The position numbers and the translations under genes are program-made. From an uncultured Bacteroidota bacterium (lineage in GTDB: Bacteria; Bacteroidota; Bacteroidia; Flavobacteriales; Schleiferiaceae), in the NCBI GenBank assembly GCA_913057235.1, contig CAJXNI010000012.1:30989-94988 (forward strand): a DNA stretch of 64,000 nt, given 5' to 3'. The notes under the pieces were generated by a model. The model was given only the letters and a program-made list of their open reading frames with translations, was not told the DNA's origin and did no database searches. Below, in pieces: positions 8,469 to 18,821 of the stretch (position 1 is its first letter; each line of letters opens with the position of its first letter).

Positions 8469-8945
8469 TTAATGCACTTCCAAAATTTGGTGCTGCTGCT
8501 TTTTAAAGGTAATATTATCGCCTGACTTTTTACCTAAAAATTGCTGGGCAATGGGCGATACGGGTGAAATAACGTAGTATTTTTTACCGGCTAAAATCAC
8601 TTCGCCAATGCCAATGCTAATCCAAAACACGCCACGGTCAGTTACTATTAAACTTCCGGCTTTAATAGCAGCGCTAGGCGTGGTGTGCTCAAAAGCGTTG
8701 AGCCTTCCCAAACTGGTTTCTAAGCTTTTCAGTTGATGCCCCAGTTTTTCCAATTCCAAATGCGTCATAGCCGTACCCGTTTCAAATTTATCACCGGCTG
8801 AGCTTTTGGTATCTCCAGCCGAAGATTCTTTTTGAAGCGCTATGGCATCATTTACGCTTTTTAGTTTAGCCTTAAACAGCTCAGCGCATAAGGAGTGCAA
8901 GGCTTTTTTTACATCGTTCATTCTATGCGCAAGTATAGTATTCAT
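8469..8945 (-). CDS. orphan GreA/GreB C-terminal-domain protein
   Basis: The last ~50 residues match the FKBP-like C-terminal domain of transcript-cleavage factors, with SPIAQQFLGKKSGD as the signature; the N-terminal part is helical but does not show the acidic coiled-coil tip of a canonical GreA. Short proteins of this kind are common in Bacteroidota and are often mislabelled 3-oxoacyl-ACP synthase. It may bind RNA polymerase near the secondary channel. 158 residues from the first ATG; a second ATG at codon 9 (MNDVKKAL) is the more likely start, giving 150 residues. Single gene. Confidence 0.75.
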   Translation of the reverse strand: MNTILAHRMNDVKKALHSLCAELFKAKLKSVNDAIALQKESSAGDTKSSAGDKFETGTAMTHLELEKLGHQLKSLETSLGRLNAFEHTTPSAAIKAGSLIVTDRGVFWISIGIGEVILAGKKYYVISPVSPIAQQFLGKKSGDNITFKKQQHQILEVH

Positions 8946-9042
8946 TTTGCAAATTGGGTTGGCTTTTTAAATGAATAGGATTAGAAGACTCCCTAATGCA
9001 ATGCTACTTGAAAACTGCACTTGATTTGCTAAACGCCCTCAG

Positions 9043-9153
9043 TTGTCAGGCTGAGTGCCCCGAAAGCTTTCGGGTTGGATCGAAGCCCGGTTGTAGTGCT
9101 GGCAATACCGCCTTCGATACAACGCTCGTTCCTCGCGCCACTCTGGCTGACAA
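9043..9153. repeat. REP-like palindromic intergenic element
   Basis: The outer arms TTGTCAGGCTGAGTG (9043-9057) and CACTCTGGCTGACAA (9139-9153) are an imperfect inverted repeat. Inside are a perfect 16-bp palindrome CCCGAAAGCTTTCGGG (9059-9074) and a second pair ATCGAAG / CTTCGAT. Elements with ends of the GTCAG(G/C)CTGAG type recur between genes in many Bacteroidota genomes. It fills most of the 341-base gap 8946-9286; the open frame across it has no protein-like features. Confidence 0.65.
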
Positions 9154-9229
9154 CGGGGGAAACATTAGATTTGAGTACAAAGACCCCCGTCATCAAACAC
9201 CCAACACCTCCACCATCGGCCTACGAGCC

Positions 9230-9264
9230 AAAAAAAAGCCCCACCAGCAATTACTGATGGGGCT
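9230..9264 (-). terminator. intrinsic terminator of the sucA-odhB operon
   Basis: Minus strand: AGCCCCATCAG / CTGGTGGGGCT stem with a six-base loop followed by eight T, 23 bases past the odhB stop. Confidence 0.9.
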
Positions 9265-9286
9265 TCTATTTAAAAGGGTAATGGCT

Positions 9287-10564
9287 TTACAATTCCAAAG
9301 CACGTTTTACCACGTCATCACCACCCATAAGCAGTTCAGTGGGGTTTTCAAGCGCTTCTTTCACCGCCACTAAAAAGCCAACCGATTCACGGCCATCAAT
9401 TACCCGGTGATCGTAACTCAAAGCTACGTACATAATGGGGCGCACGTCAATTTTGCCATCAATGGCAACGGGGCGCTCTACAATGTTGTGCATGCCCAAA
9501 ATGGCACTTTGCGGAGGGTTAATAATGGGCGTAGAAAGCATGGAGCCAAAAACTCCCCCGTTGGTAATGGTAAAGGTGCCTCCAGTCATTTCGTCTACGG
9601 TAATTTTGCCATCACGCACGCGGGTTGCCAGGCGTTTCACTTCTTTCTCCACCCCGGCAAAACTCATATTTTCGGCATTGCGTAACACGGGCACCATCAA
9701 ACCTTTGGGGCCGCTTACCGCGATGCTCACATCGGCATAATCAAAGCTTACCAGCTCATCACCGTCAATCATGCTGTTTACCTGCGGAAATTCTTTGAGG
9801 GCACGGGTAACGGCTTTGGTGAAGAAACTCATAAAACCTAAACTCACCCCATGCTTGGTTTTAAAATCTTCTTTGTACTGGGCGCGCAGGTCAAAAATGG
9901 GTTTCATGTCTACCTCATTAAAGGTGGTTAACATGGCGGTTTCATTCTTCACCGATACCAACCTGCTGGCCAACCTTCTGCGTAGTGAACTCATGCGCTT
10001 GCGCTCGCTGGGGCGGGCTGCGTTTCCGGGAGATCCCATACTGGCTTCGGCCTTAAGGGCATCTTCTTTAGTGATGCGACCATCGCGGCCAGTACCGGTT
10101 ACCTCTTTGGGGTCAATATTTTTTTCGTTTAAAATCTTTTTGGCAGCCGGTGAAGCTGAACCCGTTGCATAGGTTTGCTTGGCATCACTTTTTGCTGCCT
10201 CTTTTTCACCAGACTGGGCTTCTTCTTTTTTAGAACCGCCTTCCTGCTCATAGGCTTTAGCCTCAGAAGAAGACTTCTCTTCATCTTTATTCTTAGAATC
10301 TCCACCACCGGAGCCTTCGGGCGCTTTTGCGTCAGTATCAATGGTGGCAATCACCTGGCCCACGGCTACCTCTTCGCCTTCTTCAGCCTTAATGGAAATA
10401 ACTCCCGCTTCTTCGGCCGGTAGCGCCAAAGTAGCTTTGTCTGAGTCTATTTCTGCTATTTCTTGATCACGCTCTACGTAGTCGCCATCTGAGACTAACC
10501 AACTGGCTATTTCTACTTCAGAAACGGATTCACCGGGTGAGGGAACTTTTACTTCTATACTCAT
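9287..10564 (-). CDS. odhB: 2-oxoglutarate dehydrogenase E2 (dihydrolipoyllysine succinyltransferase)
   Basis: Transfers the succinyl group from the E1-bound intermediate to CoA in the TCA cycle. Domain order: N-terminal lipoyl domain with the lipoylated lysine in EIDSDKATL (around residue 44), a Glu/Lys/Ala/Ser-rich linker (about 80-130), the peripheral-subunit-binding domain (ASPAAKKIL to GRITKEDAL), and the catalytic domain ending with the active-site histidine in DHRVIDGRE. 425 residues with a single lipoyl domain. It follows sucA by 18 bases; E3 is not in the window. Confidence 0.96.
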   Translation of the reverse strand: MSIEVKVPSPGESVSEVEIASWLVSDGDYVERDQEIAEIDSDKATLALPAEEAGVISIKAEEGEEVAVGQVIATIDTDAKAPEGSGGGDSKNKDEEKSSSEAKAYEQEGGSKKEEAQSGEKEAAKSDAKQTYATGSASPAAKKILNEKNIDPKEVTGTGRDGRITKEDALKAEASMGSPGNAARPSERKRMSSLRRRLASRLVSVKNETAMLTTFNEVDMKPIFDLRAQYKEDFKTKHGVSLGFMSFFTKAVTRALKEFPQVNSMIDGDELVSFDYADVSIAVSGPKGLMVPVLRNAENMSFAGVEKEVKRLATRVRDGKITVDEMTGGTFTITNGGVFGSMLSTPIINPPQSAILGMHNIVERPVAIDGKIDVRPIMYVALSYDHRVIDGRESVGFLVAVKEALENPTELLMGGDDVVKRALEL

Positions 10565-10582
10565 GGTTGTGGGATGCTATTC

Positions 10583-13345
10583 TTATGCGTTAAAAATATT
10601 ATTAATTAATTCTTCTTGCCTGGCCATGGCCAACTGTGGTGAACCGGCAGCCGTACTGGCGCTGGCTGGCGTAGTAATGAGGTCTTTAATTTCTTTTGGA
10701 AAGTTTAATTTGATGTAGGAAGCGGCTCCCATATTTTTAGGTTCTTCCTGCGCCCAGTAAAGCTCTTGAACGTTGGGGTAGCTTTTCACCAACTCTTCTA
10801 TTCTTTTAGCGGGTAAGGGGTAGAGTTGCTCTAGGCGGATAAAAGCTCTATCGGTTTTCTTTTGGTCTTCCCGAGCTTTATCAATGTCGTAGTAGAGTTT
10901 ACCGCTTACAAAAAACAGCTTTTTCACTTTCTTCTTGTCCTCAATCATGGGGTCGTCCAAAAGGGTTTCAAACTGACCGTTGGCCAAATCTTCCAGCGGA
11001 GAAACTACCTTTGGGTGGCGCAGCAAGCTCTTGGGGCTCATCACTACCAAGGGTTTCCTAAAATCGCGCAGCATTTGCCTGCGTAGTAAGTGGTAAAAAT
11101 TGGCCGGAGTGGTTACGTTTACCACCTGCATGTTTAGTTGGGCGCATTGCTGCAGCCAGCGTTCTAAACGGGCGCTACTGTGCTCAGCACCCTGACCTTC
11201 ATAGCCATGGGGTAAATACAAGACTAAACCGTTTTGTACTTTCCACTTGTCTTCAGCAGCCGATAAAAACTGATCTACAATAATTTGTGCTCCGTTAAAG
11301 AAATCGCCAAACTGGGCTTCCCAAATTACCAGGGTCTCAGGTGAAGCCATGGCGTAGCCATAGTCAAAACCTAAAACTCCGTACTCGCTTAAAAGGGAAT
11401 TGTACACGGCAAAACGGCCTTCACGCCCTTCAATGTTATTCAAAAGCATGTGCTCCTCTTCAGAGTCTTCAACTTTTATAACCGCATGGCGGTGTGAGAA
11501 AGTACCGCGCTCAGAATCTTCTCCGCTTAAGCGCACATTATAGCCATCACTAATTAAAGTTCCATAGGCCAGCAACTCAGCCATGCCCCAATCTAGAGCG
11601 TTGCGGTCTTCTACCATAGCCCAACGGTCGGCCATGAGCTTTTTTATCTTGGTAAAAAACTTTTTGTCTTCCGGCAGCGTGGTAATGGTTTTGGCTATGC
11701 CTTTAAGGCGATCTAGGTCAAAAGTGGTATCAATTTCCTGATCAAAGTCTTTCCATTCAGCCGCACGGTACTGCTCCCACTCATCTTTCATAAACTGCTT
11801 GATGGTGTTGCGCTCAATCTTTTTAGATTCATCAAAGCGCATTTCCAGTACCTCCTTAAACTCCCGCTCCAGGCCTTTAATAAAATCCTTGCCTATCACT
11901 CCGGCTTTTTCAAGCTTGTCACTGTAAATCTGCTTAGGGTTGGGGTGCTTACTAATAGCTTTGTACAGCACCGGTTGGGTAAAGCGTGGCTCATCGCCTT
12001 CATTGTGTCCGTATTTACGGTAGCACAATAAATCAATGAAAATATCACGATTGTAACGCTGGCGGTACTCAATGGCAAAAAGCATGGTGTGAATCACCGC
12101 CTCCACGTCATCTCCGTTCACGTGCAGTACAGGAGCCAAAACGGTTTTAGCAATGTCGGTGCAGTAGGTGCTAGAGCGGGCATCCAGATAGTTAGTGGTA
12201 AAACCCACCTGATTATTTATAACAATGTGAAGGGTGCCTCCGGTGCGGTAGCCTTCCAAACGCTCCATTTGCAACACTTCATACACTATACCCTGGGCGG
12301 CCACGGCAGCATCACCGTGTATAAGAATGGGCATTACCTTGCTCTCATCCTTCTCATAATCGTTATTAATTTTTGCGCGGGTTATGCCCTCCACCACGGC
12401 ATCTACCGCCTCTAGGTGACTTGGGTTGGGGGAAAGGTTCAGCTTTACATCTTTGCCGTTGTCTAAGGTTTTTTGCGAAGAATAGCCCAAGTGGTATTTT
12501 ACATCACCGTCAAATTCATCCTCGGCAAATTTTTTCCCTTCAAACTCGCTAAAAATATCCCGTTGGGTTTTCCCGAAAATATTGGATAAAACATTTAATC
12601 GACCCCTGTGGGCCATGCCCATTACAAATTCCTCTACCCCGTGCTCACTGGCATGTTTGATGCCAAAATCAAGGGCCGGAATTAACGATTCAGCGCCTTC
12701 TATAGAAAAGCGCTTTTGGCCTACAAATTTTCTATTCAGAAAATTTTCAAAGGCTACCGCTTCATTTAATTTTTGAAGAATGCGTTTTTTATCGCTGTCA
12801 GAGTAATTGGGTTGGTTGTCATTTACGTGCAGCTTAGACTGTATCCACTTCACCTTTTCGTCATCGCGGATGTACATGTACTCTACCCCTATGCTTTGGC
12901 AGTAAGTGCGTTTTAGTTTGTCAATGATTTCCTGCAGGGTTTTAGAACCTTCAAAGCCAATTTCTTTGGCGGCTTGAAAAGTTTTTCCAAGATCCTCCTC
13001 GGTTAAACCGTAATTATCTAAGGTTAGCTTGGGGTAGTACTCTCTGCGTGAGCGCACGGGGTTTGTTTCAGTAAAAAGATGCCCTCGATTGCGGTAATCG
13101 TCAATGAGGTCCAGCACTTGAAACTCCTTTCTGATTTCACGAACAATATCTTCATGGCTCATGGCCATGGCCACGGCATCCCCGTTTTGAGCAGCTTCTT
13201 CACCGTATTCTTCCAGCGCAAAATCATAGCCCTGAAAAAAAGCCCGCCAACTGGGCTCAATGGTATCGGGGCTACTTAAATATTGTTGGTAAAGATCGTC
13301 AATGAAAGTGGCGTGAACTCCTCCCAGAAAGGAAAATCTGTCCAT
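10583..13345 (-). CDS. sucA: 2-oxoglutarate dehydrogenase E1 component
   Basis: Thiamine-diphosphate-dependent decarboxylase of the 2-oxoglutarate dehydrogenase complex. The N-terminal E2-contacting segment (SFLGGVHATFIDDLYQQY) and the E1 signature GMAHRGRLNVL are present, followed by the TPP-binding half with HGDAAVAAQGIVYE and a transketolase-like C-terminal half (PHGYEGQGAEHSSARLER). The 920-residue length is typical. First gene of the sucA-odhB operon. Confidence 0.97.
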   Translation of the reverse strand: MDRFSFLGGVHATFIDDLYQQYLSSPDTIEPSWRAFFQGYDFALEEYGEEAAQNGDAVAMAMSHEDIVREIRKEFQVLDLIDDYRNRGHLFTETNPVRSRREYYPKLTLDNYGLTEEDLGKTFQAAKEIGFEGSKTLQEIIDKLKRTYCQSIGVEYMYIRDDEKVKWIQSKLHVNDNQPNYSDSDKKRILQKLNEAVAFENFLNRKFVGQKRFSIEGAESLIPALDFGIKHASEHGVEEFVMGMAHRGRLNVLSNIFGKTQRDIFSEFEGKKFAEDEFDGDVKYHLGYSSQKTLDNGKDVKLNLSPNPSHLEAVDAVVEGITRAKINNDYEKDESKVMPILIHGDAAVAAQGIVYEVLQMERLEGYRTGGTLHIVINNQVGFTTNYLDARSSTYCTDIAKTVLAPVLHVNGDDVEAVIHTMLFAIEYRQRYNRDIFIDLLCYRKYGHNEGDEPRFTQPVLYKAISKHPNPKQIYSDKLEKAGVIGKDFIKGLEREFKEVLEMRFDESKKIERNTIKQFMKDEWEQYRAAEWKDFDQEIDTTFDLDRLKGIAKTITTLPEDKKFFTKIKKLMADRWAMVEDRNALDWGMAELLAYGTLISDGYNVRLSGEDSERGTFSHRHAVIKVEDSEEEHMLLNNIEGREGRFAVYNSLLSEYGVLGFDYGYAMASPETLVIWEAQFGDFFNGAQIIVDQFLSAAEDKWKVQNGLVLYLPHGYEGQGAEHSSARLERWLQQCAQLNMQVVNVTTPANFYHLLRRQMLRDFRKPLVVMSPKSLLRHPKVVSPLEDLANGQFETLLDDPMIEDKKKVKKLFFVSGKLYYDIDKAREDQKKTDRAFIRLEQLYPLPAKRIEELVKSYPNVQELYWAQEEPKNMGAASYIKLNFPKEIKDLITTPASASTAAGSPQLAMARQEELINNIFNA

Positions 13346-13455
13346 GGTATATATGTAGGTCTTACAAAAATTTCTACAAAATTAACACAAATAAAATGGG
13401 TAGTTAGGTTAGGCTGAAATGTTTTGAAGGCACTTATTGAAATTTTCAATAATAG

Positions 13456-13463
13456 TAACTTTG
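13456..13463 (+). promoter_or_regulatory. -7 box of the outer-membrane protein gene
   Basis: Exact TAnnTTTG match (TAACTTTG), with TTG at 13437-13439 as a possible -33 element 16 bases upstream. It lies upstream of the ATG at 13488 and excludes an earlier in-frame start at 13437. Confidence 0.5.
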
Positions 13464-13487
13464 TGTATCTTATTTCGTTACCCCATT

Positions 13488-14129
13488 ATGAAAAAGTTAC
13501 TAGCCCTGCTCTTTGTCTTGGGTACCTGTCAGCTTTACGCTCAAAATGAGCGATTTAAAACTGGAGGAGGCCGCAGCCAAAACAACCAAGAGCAAGAACA
13601 AAAAGCACCGGAAAAAAAGAAGAAGAAAGCATTAAATGAAAGGCCCTTTCGGGATCGATTGGTTTTTGGGGGTGGATTAGGCCTATCTTTTGGCAATACC
13701 ACGCAAATCATGCTGGCCCCGCAGGTGGGGTACCGCCAAACCGAGGATTTTATTTACGGGGTGGGCTTTATTTACAATTACCTTAATGTTAATGAAGTTT
13801 ACAATGCGGGCACCGGCCGCTGGGAGCCCATTGATTTTGAAAGTACCATTTATGGCCCTAACCTATTTGCTGATTATTTTTTATTTGACCAAGGGTTTGT
13901 GGGAGCCCAATTAGAAATTTTAAACTTTGATAGCTACGGTCTTAATAGCAACTCTGGCAACTTTGAGGTGAACAATATTTGGGGTACGGTTCTTTGGCTG
14001 GAAGGGGGCTATTTGACGCGACTGGGTGGAAACTCTTTTGCGCAGATTGGCGTGCGTGTGAATCTGTTACACGGGGCAAACTCTCCTTACGGAAACTGGT
14101 GGTTGCCTATGATTAGTTTTTTCTTTTAA
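13488..14129 (+). CDS. small outer-membrane beta-barrel-like protein of unknown function
   Basis: The 213-residue product begins with a signal peptide (MKKLLALLFVLGTCQLYAQ). A short Gln/Lys/Glu-rich linker with a run of lysines follows, then alternating aromatic/hydrophobic strands typical of an eight-strand outer-membrane barrel, ending in aromatic residues (SFFF). An ATG-less longer start at 13437 is rejected because the -7 box lies inside it. No catalytic motif is visible. It stands alone between sucA (divergent) and a convergent operon. Confidence 0.75.
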   Translation: MKKLLALLFVLGTCQLYAQNERFKTGGGRSQNNQEQEQKAPEKKKKKALNERPFRDRLVFGGGLGLSFGNTTQIMLAPQVGYRQTEDFIYGVGFIYNYLNVNEVYNAGTGRWEPIDFESTIYGPNLFADYFLFDQGFVGAQLEILNFDSYGLNSNSGNFEVNNIWGTVLWLEGGYLTRLGGNSFAQIGVRVNLLHGANSPYGNWWLPMISFFF

Positions 14130-14130
14130 C

Positions 14131-14436
14131 CTAAAGTTTGCCGGAATACTGTGCTCTAAAGATTACTTTTTGGGCTTCCCGCTCTAAGATTTGCAAAGCC
14201 AATTGCTCAAAACCTCTCTGTGGCGGGGCTTGCACTTTCTTTTCTGACAAGTCAATCCGATAAAGCACCTCTGCCAACTGCTGTGTATGCTCTTGCAACC
14301 AATGGCTAAGCCACACCAGTAGATCCTTTTCAGGAATCTGCTCTACAGAAAGCCTTAAATCTTTGGCCAGCTGTTGGCGCAGCGCCTCCTTTAATTGCGG
14401 TTTGTCTTTTTTTAGTTGCAGCCAGGCATTGGGCAT
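14131..14436 (-). CDS. conserved small hypothetical protein downstream of polyprenyl synthase
   Basis: A 101-residue helical, Gln/Leu/Lys-rich protein without signal peptide or membrane segment. The C-terminal LYRIDLSEKK and LQILEREAQKVIFR segments look conserved in form, but I cannot assign a family. I choose the ATG at 14436 (MPNAWLQL), 10 bases past the polyprenyl synthase stop, over one at 14478 that would overlap that gene by 32 bases. Last gene of the rfbA-polyprenyl synthase operon. Confidence 0.65.
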   Translation of the reverse strand: MPNAWLQLKKDKPQLKEALRQQLAKDLRLSVEQIPEKDLLVWLSHWLQEHTQQLAEVLYRIDLSEKKVQAPPQRGFEQLALQILEREAQKVIFRAQYSGKL

Positions 14437-14446
14437 GGGTTTGCTT

Positions 14447-15409
14447 TTAGCGATCTCGGTGCGCCAGCCACGTGGCAAATTCTTTCAGTTGCTCGGCTAC
14501 AGCCTGATTTGAACCAGCCGCGTTTTTTAAGGCATCGTGGGCTTCCCCTAAGAAAAAATCACGTTTTTCAATGGCCTTTGATCGGGCGCCACTTTCAACA
14601 AACAACTTTTGCCAGGCCTGCACTTTCGCATCGCCCGAAAGGGCAGACTGCGTAAGCGCCTCGGTGCCTTTAGGATCTAATTCACGGGCATAAATGCGCA
14701 AAAGGGTTTTCTTGTCTTGCAGAATATCGCCTCCTACTTTTTTACCAAACTTAGAGGGGTCGCCAAAAGCGTCCAGTAAATCATCCTGCACCTGAAAGGC
14801 AAGCCCGGCATTTATGCCAAAGTGGTAAAGGCTGTGCGCCTTGGCCTCAGTGGCACGCCCTACCAGCGCGCCTATTTTTAAAGCGGCTCCTAGAAGCACG
14901 GCTGTTTTGAGGCGAATCATTTCGATGTAATCATCCTCGGCAACAGATTCCATCCTTTCAAAACTCATGTCTAGTTGCTGGCCTTCGCAAATTTCCAGAG
15001 CCGTACTTGAAAAGCATTTGAGCACTTTAGGGAGTATGGCTTTATCTACCTTAGCAACGTATTGGTATGCTTTTACCAGCATGGCGTCTCCCGCTAAAAT
15101 GGCGATGTTGGTGTTCCATTTTTCATGCACCGTTTTCTTGCCCCTCCTTACCGGAGCTTCGTCCATAATATCATCATGTACCAAGCTAAAATTGTGAAAA
15201 ACCTCAATACCCAGGGCGGGCAATAAGGCCTCTTCCAGCTCCCCGTTAAAAAGATCGCATCCCGCCAAGGTTAAAGCAGGCCGCAACCGCTTACCACCTA
15301 AGGCCAAAATATAGGAAATGGGCTGATACAGCTCTTGCGGCTCATGATCAAAATCCTGCCGGGCTAGGGTGTTCTCCAAAAGACGCTGGTAGCGCTTGAA
15401 ATCCTGCAT
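14447..15409 (-). CDS. polyprenyl (geranylgeranyl/farnesyl-type) diphosphate synthase
   Basis: Condenses isopentenyl diphosphate with allylic diphosphates to supply menaquinone, undecaprenyl or carotenoid precursors. Both aspartate-rich motifs are visible: DDIMDEAPVRRG (FARM, near residue 80) and DDLLDAFGD (SARM, near residue 210), with GGKRLRPAL upstream. 320 residues. The product chain length cannot be read with confidence. The start codon abuts the stop codon of rfbA. Confidence 0.93.
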   Translation of the reverse strand: MQDFKRYQRLLENTLARQDFDHEPQELYQPISYILALGGKRLRPALTLAGCDLFNGELEEALLPALGIEVFHNFSLVHDDIMDEAPVRRGKKTVHEKWNTNIAILAGDAMLVKAYQYVAKVDKAILPKVLKCFSSTALEICEGQQLDMSFERMESVAEDDYIEMIRLKTAVLLGAALKIGALVGRATEAKAHSLYHFGINAGLAFQVQDDLLDAFGDPSKFGKKVGGDILQDKKTLLRIYARELDPKGTEALTQSALSGDAKVQAWQKLFVESGARSKAIEKRDFFLGEAHDALKNAAGSNQAVAEQLKEFATWLAHRDR

Positions 15410-16279
15410 TTAGTCTTGCTCTTCAATTAAATCTAAGAGATACTTTCCGTAGCCACTTTTGAGCAAGGGCTGCGCAATTTCCCGTACCTCACTGGCTGTA
15501 ATGAAGCCTTGGCGGTAGGCAATCTCTTCAATGCAGCCCACGCTAAAGCCCTGGCGCTCTTCAATTACCTGTACAAACTGACCGGCCTGCATAAGACTTG
15601 GGAAAGTGCCCGTATCTAACCAAGCCGTACCACGGTCTAAAATTCCCACCTGCAATTGACCCATTTCCAGGTACTTTTTATTCACATCAGTAATTTCATA
15701 CTCACCTCGGGCCGAAGGCTCTAGATTTTTTGCAATTTCTACCACCTGATTATCGTAGAAATACAAACCTGGTACCGCATAGCGCGACTTAGGTTTGGCC
15801 GGCTTTTCTTCAATAGAGCGTGCCTTCAAATTCTCGTCAAAATCTACTACCCCATAGCGTTCCGGGTCACTCACTTGGTAAGCAAATACTACCCCTCCTT
15901 TAGGATCTCGGCTGTCTTTTAACAATTGCTCCATTTCAGTGCCGTAAAAAATGTTATCGCCTAATACCAGGGCTACACTGTCATCGCCAATAAATTTCTC
16001 ACCTAATACAAAAGCCTGGGCCAGGCCATTGGGTTCTTCCTGTACCGTGTAGCTAAAAGAACAACCTATGCGGCTACCATCTCCTAAAAGCTTTTTAAAG
16101 AGGGGCATGTCATGCGGAGTGGAAATAATCAGTATTTCCCGAATACCCGCCTGCATGAGCGTACTTAAAGGGTAGTAAATCATGGGCTTATCGTAAACCG
16201 GCATGAGTTGTTTACTTACGGCAACGGTTAGAGGGTGTAAACGCGTGCCAGAACCTCCGGCTAGAATTATACCTTTCAT
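15410..16279 (-). CDS. rfbA: glucose-1-phosphate thymidylyltransferase
   Basis: Makes dTDP-glucose, the first step toward dTDP-rhamnose and other deoxysugars of the cell envelope. The nucleotide-binding loop [11 protein letters not shown] (8-18), [12 protein letters not shown] (31-42) and GDNIFYG are diagnostic for the RmlA family; 289 residues. The other rml genes are not adjacent. Its stop abuts the polyprenyl synthase start. Confidence 0.95.
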   Translation of the reverse strand: MKGIILAGGSGTRLHPLTVAVSKQLMPVYDKPMIYYPLSTLMQAGIREILIISTPHDMPLFKKLLGDGSRIGCSFSYTVQEEPNGLAQAFVLGEKFIGDDSVALVLGDNIFYGTEMEQLLKDSRDPKGGVVFAYQVSDPERYGVVDFDENLKARSIEEKPAKPKSRYAVPGLYFYDNQVVEIAKNLEPSARGEYEITDVNKKYLEMGQLQVGILDRGTAWLDTGTFPSLMQAGQFVQVIEERQGFSVGCIEEIAYRQGFITASEVREIAQPLLKSGYGKYLLDLIEEQD

Positions 16280-16295
16280 AGTGTTTGTTTGTGGT

Positions 16296-18674
16296 TTATT
16301 TATCTTCTATCACAGCCTGTTCGTATTCGTCATCTTCGCCCTCATCATAAATAGAAATGTAGGATTCTGTAAATGACTTACTAATGATTAGACGCTCAAA
16401 ACTAAGCAATAATGTAGGTAACAACAGCAAGTTCCCAATCATGGCTACAATTAGGGTAATACTTACCAAAACACCCAGCGCTACAATGCCGCCAAAGCTA
16501 GATGCTGTAAATACACTAAAGCCAAAAAAGAGCACTATGCTGGTGTAAAACATGCTTACCCCGGTTTCCCGGATGGCCCTTAAAACCGACTGCCCAATAT
16601 TTTGCCGGGTTTGCTTGAGCTCTTGCCGGTATTTGGCCAAAAAGTGAATGGTGTCGTCTACCGAAATACCAAAAGCCACACTGAATACCAAAATGGTGGA
16701 AGGCTTTAAGGGGATACCAAAGTAGCCCATAATAGCTGCGGTTAGTAAAAGGGGAAAAAGGTTAGGCACCAGTGACACCAGCACCATAGCCAGCGACCGA
16801 AATATGATGGCCATAACCAAGGCAATGACGCTAATGGCCAAGCTAAGACTAATCAATAAATTTTTAATTAAATAGACCGTACCACGCTGAAACACCATCC
16901 AGGCCCCGGTAACGGTAACCCCGTACCGCTCTTGCGGAAAGATACGGACAATGTTGCTATTTAGAGCCTCCTTGAGGTATGTGCTTTCTTCTTTGCCCAT
17001 ATCCTTAACCTGCAAAGAAATTCGGGCGTAACGCCCCGTGCTGTCTACCATAGATTTGAGCACCCCGCTCTGCCCTAAATCTCCGGTTGGTAAATAACTT
17101 TGCATAAAGGTGCGCTCCTGGCTAGTGGGCAGCGCATAAAAATCGGGGTTACCCCGATAGTAGGCCTGCTTGGCAAATTTCAGTCCATTCACCAAACTAA
17201 GGCTCTTGCCCAAGCCGGGCAATTTGGCCAAAGTGTCTTGCAGCTGTTCCATCCGCTTGAGCGTGCTACTTTTATACACGCCTCCTTTGCGCCTGGTGTC
17301 TACCACAATTTCCAGAGGCATTACGCCATTAAAGCGCTCTTCAAAAAACTTTAAATCCTTGAGAAGAGGGTCTGATTTTTTAAATTCCTCAGTGAGATTA
17401 CCGGTGGTATAAATTTGTTTGATACCAAAAGCGGCCACGACTAACAACACCACTAAAGCCGCATAAATAATTTTGCGATTGTACATGGTGTTATGGATTA
17501 AAAAGTTGATGAAGCCCTTTACCCATTTTTGATCTAAGTGCTTGTAATGCCGCACTTTTGGAGGTTTTCTAAAGCTGTAATAAATAGGAATGAGTACCAG
17601 AGATATGGCAAAAACCACCATAATATTTAAAGAAGCTACTACACCAAACTCTTTAAGCACCACGCTATCGGTTAAAATAAGCGAAGCAAAGCCCAGAGCG
17701 GTGGTAGCATTTGTCATGAAAGTGGCCGCCCCTATTTTGCGTATAACGCGCTGCAGGGCCAATATTCTACGGCCGTGGTTCTTATACTCGTTGTGGTATT
17801 TATTGATGAGAAAAATACAGTTAGGTACGCCAATAACAATAACTAAAGTAGGCACCAGACTGGAGAGCATACTTATTTCATAGTCAAGCACAGAAATGAG
17901 TCCAAAGGCCCAAAAGACGCCCAGAATTACTACCGCAATGGATATAAACATGGCCGTAAAGCTGCGCAGAAAAATGAGCAGAATTATGGAGGTAACCAGC
18001 AATGCTAATCCTACCAAAAGGAATATTTCACGGCTTACTTTCTCTGTATTAGCCATGCGAATGTGCGGCAAGCCACTAATCTTAAAGTCGCGGCCGGTAG
18101 CAGCCTCTGTTTCTTCTACCACCACCAGCACTTCTTTTACAATGCGCACAATATTACTATCATACAGCATGGTAGGTTTAAGTTGCACCAGCATAAGGGG
18201 TACCTGCCCATCTTGGCTGGCTAAAAGCCCTTGATAAAAGGGCATGTTTTCAAAGTCTTGCGCAGCCGCGGCTAAATCAGGCGCGCTGTCAGTGGGGAGT
18301 ATGGGGGCGTACTCCAGTTTTTGGAGGGAATCATTACGCCTGAGCTTAATGGCATTAATTGGCGACACCACCCCAGCAATACCCTCAATGCCTCCTAAAG
18401 ATTCTTGCAGACCTTGCCACAAGACAAAGTTTTCTGCTTCAAAAACGTTGAAGCTATCGGCAGAAACCACAATAGTGTTGCCCACCTGATTAAAACGTTC
18501 TCTAAAAACATCATAATCTACTTGGGTACTATCTGTTTTGGGGAGTAAACGCGAGAACTTAAAGCTTACTTGCACAAATTGGCCCTGGTAGGCCATAAAA
18601 AAAGAGGTGGCTACAATGGCCACCAGCCACGCAATTCTATTGCGTAAAATTAACCGGGCAATAAATGTAAACAT
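16296..18674 (-). CDS. RND-superfamily (MMPL/SSD-type) exporter
   Basis: Inner-membrane protein of 792 residues with the duplicated RND layout: TM1 (about 12-30), a large periplasmic domain, a five-helix block (about 215-370), TM7 (about 400-420), a second periplasmic domain, and a second five-helix block (about 610-760) containing [16 protein letters not shown]. The protonation-relay aspartates sit in that segment. Such proteins in Bacteroidota are thought to move hydrophobic or lipid-like cargo; the substrate is unknown. It lies 16 bases upstream of rfbA on the same strand. Confidence 0.88.
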   Translation of the reverse strand: MFTFIARLILRNRIAWLVAIVATSFFMAYQGQFVQVSFKFSRLLPKTDSTQVDYDVFRERFNQVGNTIVVSADSFNVFEAENFVLWQGLQESLGGIEGIAGVVSPINAIKLRRNDSLQKLEYAPILPTDSAPDLAAAAQDFENMPFYQGLLASQDGQVPLMLVQLKPTMLYDSNIVRIVKEVLVVVEETEAATGRDFKISGLPHIRMANTEKVSREIFLLVGLALLVTSIILLIFLRSFTAMFISIAVVILGVFWAFGLISVLDYEISMLSSLVPTLVIVIGVPNCIFLINKYHNEYKNHGRRILALQRVIRKIGAATFMTNATTALGFASLILTDSVVLKEFGVVASLNIMVVFAISLVLIPIYYSFRKPPKVRHYKHLDQKWVKGFINFLIHNTMYNRKIIYAALVVLLVVAAFGIKQIYTTGNLTEEFKKSDPLLKDLKFFEERFNGVMPLEIVVDTRRKGGVYKSSTLKRMEQLQDTLAKLPGLGKSLSLVNGLKFAKQAYYRGNPDFYALPTSQERTFMQSYLPTGDLGQSGVLKSMVDSTGRYARISLQVKDMGKEESTYLKEALNSNIVRIFPQERYGVTVTGAWMVFQRGTVYLIKNLLISLSLAISVIALVMAIIFRSLAMVLVSLVPNLFPLLLTAAIMGYFGIPLKPSTILVFSVAFGISVDDTIHFLAKYRQELKQTRQNIGQSVLRAIRETGVSMFYTSIVLFFGFSVFTASSFGGIVALGVLVSITLIVAMIGNLLLLPTLLLSFERLIISKSFTESYISIYDEGEDDEYEQAVIEDK

Positions 18675-18821
18675 GTATGCGGACCAGTGGCGTTAAAAAT
18701 TGCGGCAAAAATATAAATTTAGACTACCTAACCCAGACCCCTTTCATGATCAATTGTTTACGGTAAGGTTTTTAAATCTGGCACTGTAGTTTTACCAACT
18801 GTTTAGGTAGACCACTCTGCT

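Noticed and set aside
8469..8945. 3-oxoacyl-ACP synthase, the usual database label for this small protein
   Set aside because: No thiolase fold or catalytic Cys; the C-terminal half is a GreA/GreB domain.
8996..9373. 125-codon open frame on the + strand
   Set aside because: It spans a palindromic repeat, a terminator and the 3' end of odhB on the other strand; composition is not protein-like.
13437..13487. Longer start for the beta-barrel gene
   Set aside because: A -7 promoter box lies inside this stretch and the clean signal peptide begins at the ATG at 13488.
15410..16279. dTDP-rhamnose or O-antigen cluster, from rfbA
   Set aside because: No rmlB, rmlC, rmlD or glycosyltransferase genes follow; the next genes are a polyprenyl synthase and a small hypothetical.
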